NCBI GenBank assembly: GCA_949152475.1
Contig: OX424568.1
Coordinates: 11,383,667 to 11,447,666 of the forward strand
Direction of reading: 5' to 3'
DNA from: Terebella lapidaria
Taxonomy: Eukaryota > Annelida > Polychaeta > Terebellida > Terebellidae
DNA: 64,000 bases
The notes beneath the pieces are model-generated. The model saw only the letters and a program-made list of their open reading frames with translations. It did not search any database and was not told the DNA's origin. Positions 24,376 through 37,430 of the stretch are shown here, one piece after another. Position 1 is the stretch's first letter. Every line of letters starts with the position of its first letter. The position numbers and the translations under genes were made by a program.

Positions 24376-25249
24376 CCCTGGATCTCGCAGAAGATGGATT
24401 GTGTTGTAATTCTACGGACTGTTAATGTGATATGGACTGTGAAATAAACTGTGGAAGCACTTGCCATGCATGTTTGTTATTTGACGGCTCGGGTCGAGCC
24501 TACATTAAGAAGGGGGCAGTGTGACGCTTTGCGTCTGTATATATTTTGTGTTTATGTTAGTGTATATTGTATGTCCATTTTCGTATGTACTGCATCTGTA
24601 TATTATGACTTTCATCAATACTATTCTTGTTCCTGTGGTCAGTTCCCACAGGTGGCAGCACTCTGCCAGGTATATGTGTATTCTAGGTAGTGTAAATGTC
24701 GCCACCAGGGGCGCCACCACTCATGTATTGCATGAGAAGTGATCCATCTAGTGACACCATTATTATGGTTGGGATGAGCACTAGTACCTCTGAGCGGACC
24801 TGTTGCTCAGACAGCAAGCCTTCGGTGCTGGTCGCCGACTCAGTGCTGCTCACTGACCAGGATCTTGATCCGGACTAGCAATAATGCTGACAAACACCAG
24901 GAATTGGCATGATCGCCGACCTGCATCACTGCAGGGGACCTGTTCAGCAGGTAAATTATTACAATGACTTGCTAGTTAGCCCTTGGCTAATCTACACTTA
25001 CCCATGACAGCTACACTAGCTTGGGTAGATTACGGTGTAGGGGCCTCTCCCAGGATTGCAGTGATACTCACTTGCATTGGGATGTCGCAGCATCGCGATG
25101 GTCACAGGCCTGATTCCCCGGCAAAAGCAGTGACACTCACTGGCTTTTGGGGCTCACATCATTGTGAGGACACAAGTATTCTGTACATATATGTAGCTAG
25201 GTATATCTTTACACAATTCGTGTAACTGTTGCCCATGTGGCGGAAGTGT

Positions 25250-25470
25250 GTGACTCTCAGAAGCCAGGATATCGGCTGGAGAGTGTCTGGATTCAGATGT
25301 TTCCAGACTTGAATGTTCTTGCCAGGATATCGGCAATATCTCCATGTCTCTCAGGAGCCAGTATATCGGCTAGGGACTGTCCTGCCAGGATATCGGCAGT
25401 ATCTCAGTATTTCTCAGGAGCCAGTATATCGGCTAGATACTGTCCTGCCAGGATATCGGCAGTATCTTGT
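25250..25470 (+). repeat. Minisatellite inside the fossil LTR
   Basis: Repeated CCAGGATATCGGCAGTATCT and GGAGCCAGTATATCGGCTAG blocks, about three to four compound units. Confidence 0.75.
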
Positions 25471-26637
25471 ATATATTGTTTGCCTATGTTTGATATGTCT
25501 ATTCAATAAATGATGTGTTATTGCTAAATCCTGTCTGTCTCTCTGTGTTGCTGGCAAATTTCGTAAATACTTAGCTGTACACTTGGGCAGCATTAAAACG
25601 CTACCACACGAACGAAAGCCCAAATGTGTTACAACACCAACAGTCAGCTCTATTGCATGACACACAAAGAAGTGAAAATACGCTATTGGTGTTTTCCGCA
25701 CTTATGGCTTACGCCCTTTACGACGCATTCTGCGAAATGTTATTATTGGCCAAAGAGAAGTTTGCCGGCGTAATTTATGAAACTCGGACAACTTTTGGGG
25801 GCTTTAGGGATATGTCAAGTATGTCCACGAAGACAAACATGATACGTATATGTCCCTGTATCCAAGCTGATAAGATTTTATCATTGGCGTGGGTTGCCTA
25901 TGCCTGCTCTCGAAATACTACTAGTACTCCGAGAGCATAGATGGTCCCTTGATACTTGATTCGTACTGAATTCAAATGAGCAAGCATCTCCTAGCACACA
26001 CCGCAGATTGGGAAAGCCGGATGAAGGAATAATACATCTATATCGATATATATACAGATACATATATACCTAAATCATAACACTAAACTGTGTATACATT
26101 GCAGTAAAATAATCATACATTCTGAAATACCCACATGTATATCCCCTGTGATGATAGCCATATGCTCGCCTTTGGCTAGAGTTCAGTCTCACTATTACAA
26201 CATATACACATGTATAACAGAAACGTCCTCTTGGTCTGAGACTTGCCCCCAACGTCTTGCTTCTTATAACTGTCGTTCATTATTGAGAAAGGTTCGAGAC
26301 GTGAACAATGAATACCTCCTTACTTACTAGAAGACACATTGAAGCGCCAACACGACCAGGAACGAAAAAAAAATCACCGTTTACCTATGGGTGAACAGAA
26401 GATTATGTATGGAGAAGAGGAGTATTGTTGGAATAAAAGTTTACCCATTGAAAATGCACATTCACGTGAACAGTCACAATATCATAGTTGTGTATTCGGT
26501 CTGACAAGCTTGGAATATTCAAACTTTTGGAAATATTATATTTATTTGACAATTAATCATTACAGGTTTAATACTACATGTAATGGCGGATTCCACCTAC
26601 TATACAATGCAATATCACCAACAAATATGTCACACAA

Positions 26638-26800
26638 GTTCCCGTAGCCCCACTCCATGCGGACAGAAGATCCGGTCTCATGACCCTGCCACTTAATATA
26701 TTGACTCATAGGGGCGCTGTCATGCAATCCACCGTGGAAGGTGTTTGTTGTAGCGTGATGGAAGGCAAAAGTAGCAGCGAAATGGGGATGATGTTTTTGT
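26638..26800 (-). pseudogene. Exon-1 copy, unit 4
   Basis: The minus strand carries LLLLPSITLQQT and STVDCMTAPL, then a frame change, then QGHETGSSVRMEWGYGN. The start region is deleted and the family donor AAC-GTGAGT is replaced by AAC-TTGTGT. Pseudogene by three independent signs. Confidence 0.5.
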
Positions 26801-27589
26801 GGTCGCACTTTTGGATCATGTTTGATGAGATCAAAGTTGATGGATAATGTTACACATAAACACGCGTATGTATCAAGCTTAACTAATGATAATTCAACTC
26901 GTCTTCTAGCAGTCTGGTTGCCGATACTCTGTTAAAATTCCTTTCACACCAACATAACCAGTAGTCTGATGTCGAGCAATGAATAGCTGTCATCAGGCAA
27001 CATCTGACATTTTAGTTATCCCACTGACGACGTTATTGATCACTGAAGTTGACTCTCCATCACCAGTTCAAAACATTATCCATTTTTTATTTGTGATATT
27101 TTTGGATGTCGAATTAGGGACGAAGATATATTTTCAGCCAGACCCACTCCCATCACTTCAAACCCTCCAGGTTTCCACAAATCTCTCTGTCGTCAAATAA
27201 ACTCCAGTGAAAAAAATCACCCACAGTCATGAATTGCGTCAGAAGATAATTCCATTTTCAATTGAGTTGAGACCCTAGGAGTGCCAGTATCCACCTTTCA
27301 CTTCGCCCCCGATTTGATTCTTCCTTTCATCCAGGGCAAATCCTCTCGTCTTTAATTCTGGTGTGACACAATCAATAAAACATGTACAGCGTATTTTGTA
27401 GTTCTACTGCTCAACATATTTAGCAGACTTATGTGTTCCATGTCATTTTAATGAATGTTCATTTATTCAGATGCAAAAAATAACCGATTAGTATTGTTAT
27501 AGGGTTGAAAAGCAATGCATTTCGTTCAGGGTTCTGTAGCAAAAAATACCTAATCAATCAACAAACCACTCAATGCTGTTTTTTTTGTG

Positions 27590-28190
27590 TAAATAGAAAT
27601 ATAATCAATACCCAGTATTAAGTATTCCGAGCGAACAAAACAGGGTCCGTTATCCAATCTCATAGTCCGGGGACAGAAATCCATATCAGGCATACGAAGT
27701 GAGAGAAAACTAAAATGACAGGGAAACTCATGAACCCCCCAAAAATGGCCATTAGGAAGTGAACACATGTGTTCCGGAAAGAGTGAGCATTTCCTGCCCC
27801 ACCAGTGGCACCCCTCATGAATTCCCAATAATTAACATGAAAATATATTAAGCTGCATGGCATACATGGATTTGGTGTATTTATCAACCAGATCATGATG
27901 ACGTCCATAAAATTTCTTAGACGCAGCTATAAATCTTGGTAAAACATATCCTTGTCCCAGCAGTTTAGAGACTAGCTGGGCACTTCGATTAACAAAGTCC
28001 TCATATTTGCAACTAGCCTTGGAATAGCGTATAAGTTGAGAAACAAATACACCACACGCTGGTGAATGTTTCTGTTTAGAAAAGGAAATTGACTATAGAA
28101 AAATTGAAATCATCACCTGTGTCATATAATCTAGTTGACAGGTTAGAATCATTATCAATCTCCAACCTCAGGTCTAGATAGTTAATAATA
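27590..28190 (-). pseudogene. Fragment of a retroelement RT carboxyl end (copy 2)
   Basis: The same fragment as at 19.7-20.5 kb, without the 6.5-kb insertion before it and without the 245-bp MITE. It serves as the empty-site reference for both, and for the satellite element at 40.5 kb. Broken. Confidence 0.5.
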
Positions 28191-28320
28191 GTTATTATAG
28201 TTAATATTAGGCTGCTGATAAATCTAACGCCTCGCAGTGCTCGTTATGATTGGTTTATGTCATGGTATAGATACGTCTATCATTGACGATATATAACCGT
28301 ATAATACTATTGTCGGTTCC

Positions 28321-28430
28321 TTTTACTCATCGAATGTGTTTGTTTTAACGTGATGGAACACATCAAAACAGCGTGGATGTTACATATTTCTTACACACGT
28401 TTTTAAATGATCAGCTAGGAATAGAATTGA
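28321..28430 (-). pseudogene. Exon-1 start remnant, unit 4 (second copy)
   Basis: Nearly the same sequence as the 20.9-kb remnant, again followed by the conserved upstream flank (GTATTGCGTGAGTTGAAT). No open exon. Confidence 0.35.
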
Positions 28431-29393
28431 AGTATTGCGTGAGTTGAATTATGTTGTGCCAGGTAGTGATATATTTAATATTGATAGTATATCACATCTA
28501 TTACATATTCATATTGAAGAGTAAAAGTTGTCACGAGATACGAATCCTGTACAGATCTACGTTGCGTGATTGCCTGATGCTGTGAAGTCAAAACATCTGA
28601 TATTTTGATTTTCCAACTGACGTTTTTGATTGACATAATAAACGTGGTTGTCAACAATATCTTTTTCTTCTGTACGTAACTTATTGAATTATGCTCTCTG
28701 TGTCAGAAATAATCGTTAATGCGTATCTTTTCCTTGATGTGTCTTCTGTTATTTCAGGCTATGAATAACACTAATGAATAACACTAATCCTACAGTGAAT
28801 TGGTGTTAAATGAAATCAAATCAAACTAGGAGACATCATTTCCAAAAGTCGAAGTTACTTGCATCGAGGTCTCTGTTGCATACACCCGAGCACACCAAAG
28901 GTCAATTGCTCCGCTGTCAGCGATGTTATCAGCAGCTGTGGTGGACGCGTGTGCTGATAATTCGTAGCGAATGGGAGCCAACGGGGTTTAGTGGAGCAGC
29001 TTATTTTCCTGGCTGAATGGCCTGAAACCACTCACCACCACTGCTCTATTTTCATCGATGTAGGCACACTCAGGTCAAGGAGATCAGAATTTTCACCCCG
29101 TCATTTGGAAGACATTCTTCCGCGACAATAAAGCAACATTCTTTGAACATTCTTATCAGTGGCCAAAAATTGGTGGTTTAAGCATTTTACACCAAGGTTA
29201 TTTTTGGTATTGAAAAACTACTGCGCTAATCCATCACTCAACACCGTCCACAAATCTTGTTGCCGTTCAAAGATTTCCAGTGGAATAATCACCCACAGTC
29301 GTGATCTGCACCTGAAGAGGTTTCCTTTCCCAATTAATTTGACTTGGGAGTCACACGCCAATATTCACTTTGCTCGCTTCGCTCTCAACTTAA

Positions 29394-30287
29394 AGTACTA
29401 GTATAGTGCAAATATGATGTGATCTTATTTGAAAGATCTCATTGATCTGAGCAAAATGGCATTTACGGCATATAAATATCACAATCCGTTCAAAAGTTAC
29501 AGCACTTCAAAGACTGAAATCGGCAAATTTGCTTTTTCAAAACAATTTAGGTAATTAGTATGCAAATGAGATATTCATGACGTCATCGGGGGAAGCTGTT
29601 TTAATTAGGTACTTTGATATGCGTTATTCATCCATTTAATGTTATTATTATTCATCAAGACTTATTCCATACAGTTTTCAATATGAATAGTCAGTGTTTT
29701 CACTTTTTCTGTTGTTGTCAAGGTAACCAGTGACCTGGTACGGCCCATAGCAACCATGGTTGCTAGGGCCAGAAACCCACTTAGAACAGGGTATGCACAA
29801 ATAAAAATGGTGCCAACCTGAGCTCTATATTAATTTAATTCATAAATAATCGACAGGAAGTCTGTGGATAGGTTGACTTGGCAGTTAACGGCCCTGGCAA
29901 CCATGGGTAAATACGGCTATAGTGAACGACTGGTAACCATAGCAACAGTACAGTTTGTGTGGATATTGACTATGTATGGTACATAATAATATGCACTAGT
30001 CAGATCGTCAGAATCTTCAATGAGAATCATTGTGTCATGTCTTATAATACCCTAATTAAAATTTGTTCCCCTCATGACGTCATGAATTCTCATTACCATC
30101 TAATTTGCATAATAATGAGTTGCTAAAACTTTCCAAGAGGCTTCTGTAATGTAGTCCCGGAATGGCAGTTTCAAATGGCTGTAACTTTTGAACGGATAGT
30201 GATATTGATATACCGTAAAAACCATTTTGCTCAGATCAATGAGATCTTTCATATAACTGAACAACATATTTGCATTTTACTAGTACT
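29394..30287. mobile_element. 894-bp MITE with TTAA target duplication
   Basis: Inverted terminal repeats of about 115 bp start AGTACTAGTA and include GAAAGATCTCATTGATCTGA and CCGTTCAAAAGTTACAGC. TTAA lies on both sides (29,390-29,393 and 30,288-30,291). Empty sites are at 21,925 and about 31,120 (CCAATTTAATCCCC, CCAATTCAATCCCC). The TTAA preference suggests piggyBac-like mobilisation, although the end is not the usual CCC. No coding frame. Confidence 0.8.
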
Positions 30288-31920
30288 TTAATCCCCACTT
30301 CCATTCATTGGAAATCTCCTGTCATCTTTATTTCTGGCGTGACATATTCAATAACACTGTAACATTGTATTTTATGCTGCAATGCCAATAACATGAGCTG
30401 ACTGGGTTTCATATATCTCTTATTGTAAAATAGTTTATTTAATTTGATGTATTCAGCAAATGGAGTACACAATGTTTTTGTAAATCTGAGCACACCCAAG
30501 GCCCACCGCTTGCTATTAACGATGTGATCGTCTATCATTGGCAATATACGTGATGGAACACAGCAAAACAGCGTGGGGGTTTCCAAAAGTCGAAATTACT
30601 TGCATCGAGGTCTCTGTTGGATACACCCGAGCACACCAAAGGCCAATCGCTCACTGTCAGCGATGTAATCAGCAGCTGTGGTGGACGCGTGTGCTGTTAA
30701 TAGCGAATGGGAGCAAGCGGGGTTTAGTGGAGCAGCTTATTTTCCTGGCTGAGTGGCCTGAAACCACTCACCACCACTGCTCTATTTTCATCGATGTATG
30801 CACACTCAGGTCAAGGAGATCAGAATCTTCACCCCATCATCAGGAAGACATTCTTTTTTTACAAGACAGGCAACGTTCTTTGATCATTCTTAATAGGGGC
30901 AAAAAGTTCAAGTATTTTACACCGAGGTAATTTTTGGTGTTGAAAAACCACTGCCCCAATCCATCATTCAAATCCGTCCAAAAATCGTGTTTCCACAAAG
31001 ATTTCCAGTGAAATAATCACCCATAAGTCGTGAACTGCACCTGAAGAGGTTTCCTTTCCCAATTAATCCGACTTGGAGAGTCACACGCCAATGTTCACTT
31101 TGTTCACCTCGCTCCCAATTCAATCCCCACTTCCATCCATTGGAAATCTCCTCTCATCTTCATTTCTGGCGTGACAAATCCAATAACACTGTAACATTGT
31201 ATTTCATGCTGCTAGGCCCGGGAGGTGGGTTTTACTGGGTAACACATATCTCTCAATATAAACTGTCTTATTTAATTTGATTCACCTAGGCAAATATTGT
31301 CTTTCTCGCTAATGACAACTTTAGAAAATCTACGACTATTTTGTGATCGATTGCGCCCAATAAAATAACAAATAGTGACCATGTTCTGTCCTAGAATATC
31401 ATCTAATCAATGAGGAATAGAGACAAGAAGCTTGTGTGTTGTATTATGTATTGTCTCTATTTCAAATCATGCGCAGATTTTCAGTGGAGATATCATTTAC
31501 TATGGTGATCATGGTCATGAAATAAATGAGCACAATTGAACTAAACTGAATAGGTATTACAAAATTTGAAGTAGTCATATAGCACATCTCCTAAACCCAT
31601 TTATCGATTTTATAAGTTCCACTCTACAAATGGACGTCATATTTCCGTATCGATTTCATCTCCAGACATACTGAAACGCTGATAGAAAACGTATGTTTCG
31701 GTGTCTTAAACATTGACTCTCAGTTCTTCTTGTCAAGCTCTCTTGCGTTGTAACTCATATTTCCGGACAATTAAGTGGGGTGTCTGAGAAAGGTGGTTTC
31801 CTTGCAAGCCATTTGGACGTGAATCAAGATTCCACTACGTTTCATTTTGCAGATGGAATGCTGATTGATGAAACACTAATAGCATTTTCAACAAGAAAAT
31901 GCAGCTAACTGCGGGAGACG

Positions 31921-32763
31921 ACATTAGAGCTCGAGCACACCATCAGCACCACGAGACCTGAATATATCTTACACAACGTCCCCCCCCCCCTCCTCACAAA
32001 AAAAGAAAATTGAAACATATCATGTCCCACATGATTCCAGTTCATTCCGGTATATTATGATGAAACACATATGCCTACTTCAATCATATTCCTAATGAGT
32101 AAACATAAAACGCCTGATAAAATGATATTGAACCTCAATAAAATATCCTTAAAATATTGGAAACTATGAGGAATATCTGCATCTGATATCATGATATAGA
32201 TAACACATGCATACTGAGCAAATTAAAAGACCAGTTTCAAATAAAAAGGTTTCGCAACCCAGCATGGAACACCTTGTCATGTGATAAAATATGTCCAATT
32301 ACGGTAAATGTAGTCGTGGTACCGCAGACGAATCGTTGTGTTTACTTCATGACGCCAAAGAAGGCCACACGCAAGGTTACATGTACATGCATGCACAAAA
32401 TGCTGCACAGAAAACTGTGCGTTCCAAAGTACGCGTCATTGCGGTAAAATTTGCTTTGCATTCTGGGAACGTGAATTTCCATCGGCTCCGCCATTTTGAC
32501 GTTTCCCAGACGAGCTGACCATTTTGCGTAATTTTCTCAAACCTAACACATCGATTTATGCATTATATATCTGTGGAATATTCAAAGCTTGCCATCAAAT
32601 CGAGAGATTTTATGTCAAGGACGAAGAAAATCCTCATTTGAAGTAGGTGTACAAAGGTTTACATGCGAAAACGGGCGTCGATAGGTTGGCATGAAACCTC
32701 CATAAAAAAGTCAGCACATAGACATGTAGAGAGTTGGGGGCTTCGCCCCCAACGCTCTAATGT
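31921..32763. mobile_element. 843-bp candidate MITE with hairpin end
   Basis: Inverted 10-bp ends ACATTAGAGC and GCTCTAATGT. Just inside the right end is a perfect hairpin, GTTGGGGGCTTCGCCCCCAAC. The stretch is missing between the homologous blocks at 22,840-22,880. A 75-residue plus frame inside (32,291-32,518) is unrecognised. The exact left boundary is uncertain because about 30 extra bases precede it. Confidence 0.5.
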
Positions 32764-34328
32764 CAAAAAAAATACTAACACTACCACAAGTTGAGTGGGG
32801 AAAAGTGCTTGGCTACGACAAGCACAACGAACATGTTTCTATGGAACCCTGTGATGACATACCATAATATCTCTAAATTCGTTGGCAGAAAATACTAATT
32901 CGAGTGAATGGATTGTAACGCGAAAACAAATAATACTTTTTACACCTACAGTAAAAACAGACAGCTTTTCTTTTGACATCATCAATTGATGACATAAGTG
33001 CTCAAAAAGAAATTGGTGACAAATTTTCCCATTGATTTTATCTTCAGACGTACTCAGACACTGATAGGAAACCGTTTTTGTGATTACCACGTTGGCTTTC
33101 CCGTTCGTCTTGTCTACATTAGCATTGTGTGAAATCAATCAGAAGAAAATACTCGAAATCATAATACTTACACCAACAGTCAGCTTTATTTCATGACACA
33201 GAAAGAAGTGAAAATACGCTATTGGTGTTTTCCGCACTTACGGCTGAATAATTGACCTATCGCCGAACAATTTGTTTAAGTCTTCTTACGCCCTTCACGA
33301 CGCATTCTGCGAAATGTTATTATTGGCCAAAGAGAAGTTTGCCGGCGTAATTTATGAAACTCCGACAACTTTTGGGGGCTTTAGGGATAGGTCAATTATG
33401 TCCACGAAGACAAACATGATACGTATATGTCCCTGTATCCAAGCTGATAAGATTTTATCATTGGCGTGGGTTGCCTATAACTGCTCTCGAAATACTACTA
33501 GTACTCCGAGAGCATAGATGGTCCCTTGATACTTGGTTCATGCTGAATTCAAATGAGCAAGCATCTCCTAGCACACATCGCAGATTGGGAACGCCGAATG
33601 AAGGAATAATACAATTATATCGATATATATACAGATACATATATACCTAAATCATAACACTAAACTATGGATACATTGCAGTAAAGTAATCATACATTCT
33701 GAAATACCTGCATGTATATCCCCTGTGATGACAGCCATATGCTCGCCTTTGGCTAGAGTTCAGTCTCACTATTACAACATATACACATGTATAACAGAAA
33801 ACGTTCTCTTGGTCTGAGACTTGCCCCCAACGTCATGCTTCTTATAACTGTCGTTCATTACTGAGAAAGCTTCGAGACATGAACAATAAATACATCGTTA
33901 CTTATTAGGAGACACAGTGAACGCGCCAACACGACCAGGAACGAATAAAAACAAATCACCGTTTACCTATGGGTGAACAGAAGATTCGTGAACAATTTGT
34001 GAATGTTTTTTTTTATTTAAAATATTTAAAATACAGTATCACCGCACATCTCTAGTTCACCAAACCTTGGGACATTTCCTTTATGGCAGGGGTATTATGT
34101 ATGGAGAGGACGAGTATTGTTGGAATAAAAGTTTACCCATTGAAAATGCACATTCACGTGAACAGTCACAGTATCATAGTGTGTATTCAGTCTGACAAGC
34201 CTGGAATGTTCAAACTTTTGGAAATATTATATTTATTTGACAATTAATCGTTACAGGTTGGATACTACATGTAATGGCGGATTCCACCTACTATACAATG
34301 CAAAATGCACAACAAATGTGTCACGCAA

Positions 34329-34493
34329 GTTCCCGTAGCCCCATTCGAAGCTGACAGAAGATCCGGTCACGTGGTCCTGCCATTCCATATATACATTCGC
34401 TACGGGCGATGTGATGCAATCCACCGTGGAATGTGTTTGTTGTAGCGTGATGGAAGGCAAAAGTAGCAGCGAAATGGGGAGGATGTTATCTAT
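34329..34493 (-). pseudogene. Exon-1 copy, unit 5
   Basis: Open over 55 codons (seven fewer than the family norm): DNILPISLLLLPSITLQQT, then STVDCITSPVANVYMEW and ending FEWGYGN. The family ATG has become ATA; an in-frame ATG 45 bases upstream (34,538) remains. The splice donor is TTGCGT instead of GTGAGT. It may be a young pseudogene, or may use another start and donor. Confidence 0.45.
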
Positions 34494-35102
34494 TTTGTGG
34501 TCACACTTCTCGATGGTCATCATGTTTGATGGGATCAAAGTTGATGGATAGTGCTAGACAAAAATACGACTATATATCCAGCCCAACCAATGATAATTCA
34601 ACTCTTATTGCAGCATGCTGGTTGCCGATATTCTGGTAGAATTCCATTCAGAACCAACTCTGTGCGATTTAAAATGCATAACCAGTAGTCTGATGTGGAG
34701 CAATGAATAACTGTCATCACGCAACATCTGACAATTTAATTATCCCACTGACGACGTTATCGATCACCGAAGTTGACTTTCCATCACCAGTTCAAAACAT
34801 TATCCATTTGGTCTCCATGAGTTTTGGGGGATAAAACGCATTGGATCCAAGAGTTATCCTCAAAGTCTTATCTGGCATCAATATCCACATCCTGCCTCAT
34901 GCCGTATATTATTAACACTTTTCGCTTCGAGGTTTGAAGTTGTCGCGAGCATGTACAGTGTATCCCACAATATGTTCGTGAAATTCGAGCACACTAAAGG
35001 CCAACCGCTTGCTGTTAGCGATGTTATCGGCTATTGTTGTGGCCATATGTGATTATAACTCGTGGTTGATTAGGATCATGCAGAGTTTTGTGTAGTTGGG
35101 TT

Positions 35103-35400
35103 ATACCATCAACTCAGTAGTCTTTTGGCTTGTGATTAGGTACTTATGTACTTGTCATATATCTATTCCATGGGGTTTGTTTCAGTATTTTCATAGGTTG
35201 TTGGGCAGTTGTATACTAATTTCATCAGGTGTACAGTAGAAACAACTACATTTAGCACACTGTCTGCCCCTGATGACGCCAGTTTGTCTTTTGATAAACT
35301 GTTTGGTCGGGCTTTGTTTTTATTGCAAAATGTATTTTACATTTGTTGTTTTAGTCATCGGAATTTGGCTGTATTGGTGGTAATAGATTGATACTTACAT
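35103..35400 (+). mobile_element. Solo PLE 3'-tail insertion
   Basis: About 298 bp of the PLE tail family. It ends GGTAATAGATTGATACTTACAT-like and is inserted into an array module that is uninterrupted at 12,440-12,460 (GGGTTAT followed by the CCCACCAAGCGGCATGAG block). A 5'-truncated PLE insertion is expected for an element that copies itself from its RNA 3' end. Confidence 0.65.
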
Positions 35401-36149
35401 TCTCCCACCAAGCGGCATGAGATGTTGTCAAAGGAACGCACCAAAACTGTGTCCTCTGGAAAATCACGTCCAGATCATGGGTTAGAGTTCTTTCGCTCAC
35501 TCTCTTTTTCGATGCCGTCTTCGAGGGAAACACACTTCATGACGTTGTTTGTGATATTTTTGGATCTTGAATTTCGGACGAAGATAAATTTCAGCCAGAC
35601 CCACTCCATCACTTCAAACGTTCCAGGCTTCCACAAATCTCTATGTCGTCAAATAAACTCCAGTGAAAATAATCGCCCACAGTCATGAATTGCGACAGAA
35701 GATATTTTCATTTTCAATTGAGTTGAGTCCTTAGGAGTTCCAATATCCACTTTTTCTCTTCGCCCCCGATTTGATTCTTCCTTTCATCCAGGGCAAATCC
35801 TCTCGGCAAATCCTCTCGTGACACAATCAATAATACATGTAAAGTGTATTTTGTAGATCTACTGCTCAACATATTTAGCAGACTTTTGTGTTTCATGTCA
35901 TTTTAATGACAGAAAACACCCTGTCGTTAAAATGTTATCATCGTTCGTTCTACGTCTGTTATATTTTAATCTAACAGCTTTGGGAATCCAACTCAATGTT
36001 GCATATTCAATTATTATTTTATCCCAAACTCTTGAAAGTGCCTGACTTAGAGACAACAGGACAATATATCAGCAGACAGGCACGTCATCAACTGAATGTT
36101 CGTTTGTTCAGATGCAAAAAATAACTGATAAGTATTGCATCAACAAACC

Positions 36150-37240
36150 ACTGTCCAAACCTTATATATACAATTATTTGATATATGTTATGCCTATAGG
36201 ATGATCATTCCAATGACATCAACATTAACACTACAATCATATCTACCGTTAATTGTCTTTGTTTTGTTTATCCTCGCCGTTGTCCTTTTATAAATGTAGT
36301 TACCATTAAGATTTCATTCTCAAAGCAAATGCACACTCAAAGAAGTCTCGCTTTTAGGAGAACATATGCTTATAACCACTTCGGACATATGTCTGCTCGC
36401 TCCGTGGAAAGTATCATTGTCTCTTTTTGCACATATTCCACAGCAATTGCCCCTTTTGTCAGACACTCCACTCTACGTTTGTGTTTTGTAACTGTTGTTT
36501 ATTAGCGGAAAAGCTTTGAGGCAAAGACAAAACAGAGGTCAATATTTTCTTAAGGGAATAATGCTAGTGAAGCCCATAACACTGACAACGAATAAATAAG
36601 AACGTTGAAGTAATTATATATAACAAGTTGGCGGTGGCCTAATCAGCTGATGCAACATGGATTCAATAATGCAGCATGGATTCCAGATCAATTAACGAGG
36701 ATTGAGTGGCTGCTCCAATCATCATTTAACCCTGTTTGAACACTATTGCCATGATCAATGCCATCACATTTATTCGCAATAATTATTGATTCGGTAATGA
36801 TAATGATACATTGATTGCCACGAATTGTTACTGAGATTTTCTGCATATTCTCGACATTGACAACTAATTATTCAGAACTTATACACAAATCTACCTTGTA
36901 AGTAAGATACAGTACATCTCATATCCAGAATATAGTTTTCTGTGTCTTGAACAAAAAAATACATGCAATCAATATTTTTACAACCAGATATAACTATTAT
37001 TAAAGTTGAACTTATGTGAAAATGTGTACTGTTGTACGTTATCAAATGTACATTATTAAATGGAAATAAGGGTATCCAACGTTAGGTTGGAAATAAATGG
37101 ACCAAGAAAACTAACTATGGTAGATAAAGGATTGAAAATCAGTGCATTTTGTTCTGGGGTTCTGTTGCAATATAAAATCGAATAGATCAAAAACCCATCA
37201 ATGCCGATTTTTTTTGTGAACAATAGTGGGATGTCTGTCG
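36150..37240. other. Array-flank segment, no gene seen
   Basis: AT-rich. The part 36,370-36,900 aligns with 1,200-1,800 (TCATTGTCT, GTTACTGAGATTTT blocks). No coding exon or RNA gene recognised. Confidence 0.35.
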
Positions 37241-37334
37241 TCTCAGTGCTCGTTAGGGTTGGTTTATGTCATGGCATAGATACGTCTGTCATTGGCGAGA
37301 TATGACTTTTATTACTTTCGCCAGCTCCTATCAC

Positions 37335-37430
37335 TCATCGAATGTGTTGGGACGCAGCAAAACAGCGTGGATCTTACACATTTCTCATACAAGTTTCTAA
37401 ATGATGACCTGGGATTAGAATTGAAGTATT
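37335..37430 (-). pseudogene. Exon-1 start remnant, unit 5 (second copy)
   Basis: A shortened version of the same remnant (CGAATGTGTTGGGACGCAGC) followed by the conserved flank with GTATTGCGTGAGTTGAATG. Confidence 0.35.

Larger units (their letters stand above)
23295..25633 (+). mobile_element. Fossil LTR retroelement, internally deleted
   Basis: A broken LTR-type element of about 2.34 kb, absent from the paralogous site at 33,165. The 3' LTR is about 24,520-25,633 (TGTGACGC start, GTGTTACA end, AATAAA near 25,505), preceded by a polypurine run AAGAAGGGGGCAG. The 5' LTR is reduced to its two ends. A TTGGTGGCAGCGGTGGGAT primer-site-like stretch follows. No gag, pol or env frame remains; the inside holds a minisatellite. 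Family uncertain (Ty3-like is possible). Inserted after the unit duplications, so younger than the array. Confidence 0.6.

Noticed and set aside
24016-24447. Three overlapping plus-strand frames of 89-143 residues
   Set aside because: Product of the ~36-bp minisatellite inside the LTR fossil; no codon signal.
25626-25940. Plus-strand frame with YETRTTFGGFRDMSS, shared with 33,272-33,517
   Set aside because: Sharing is explained by the unit duplication; the more distant inverted trace at 60.2 kb is closed in this frame and no splice context is convincing.
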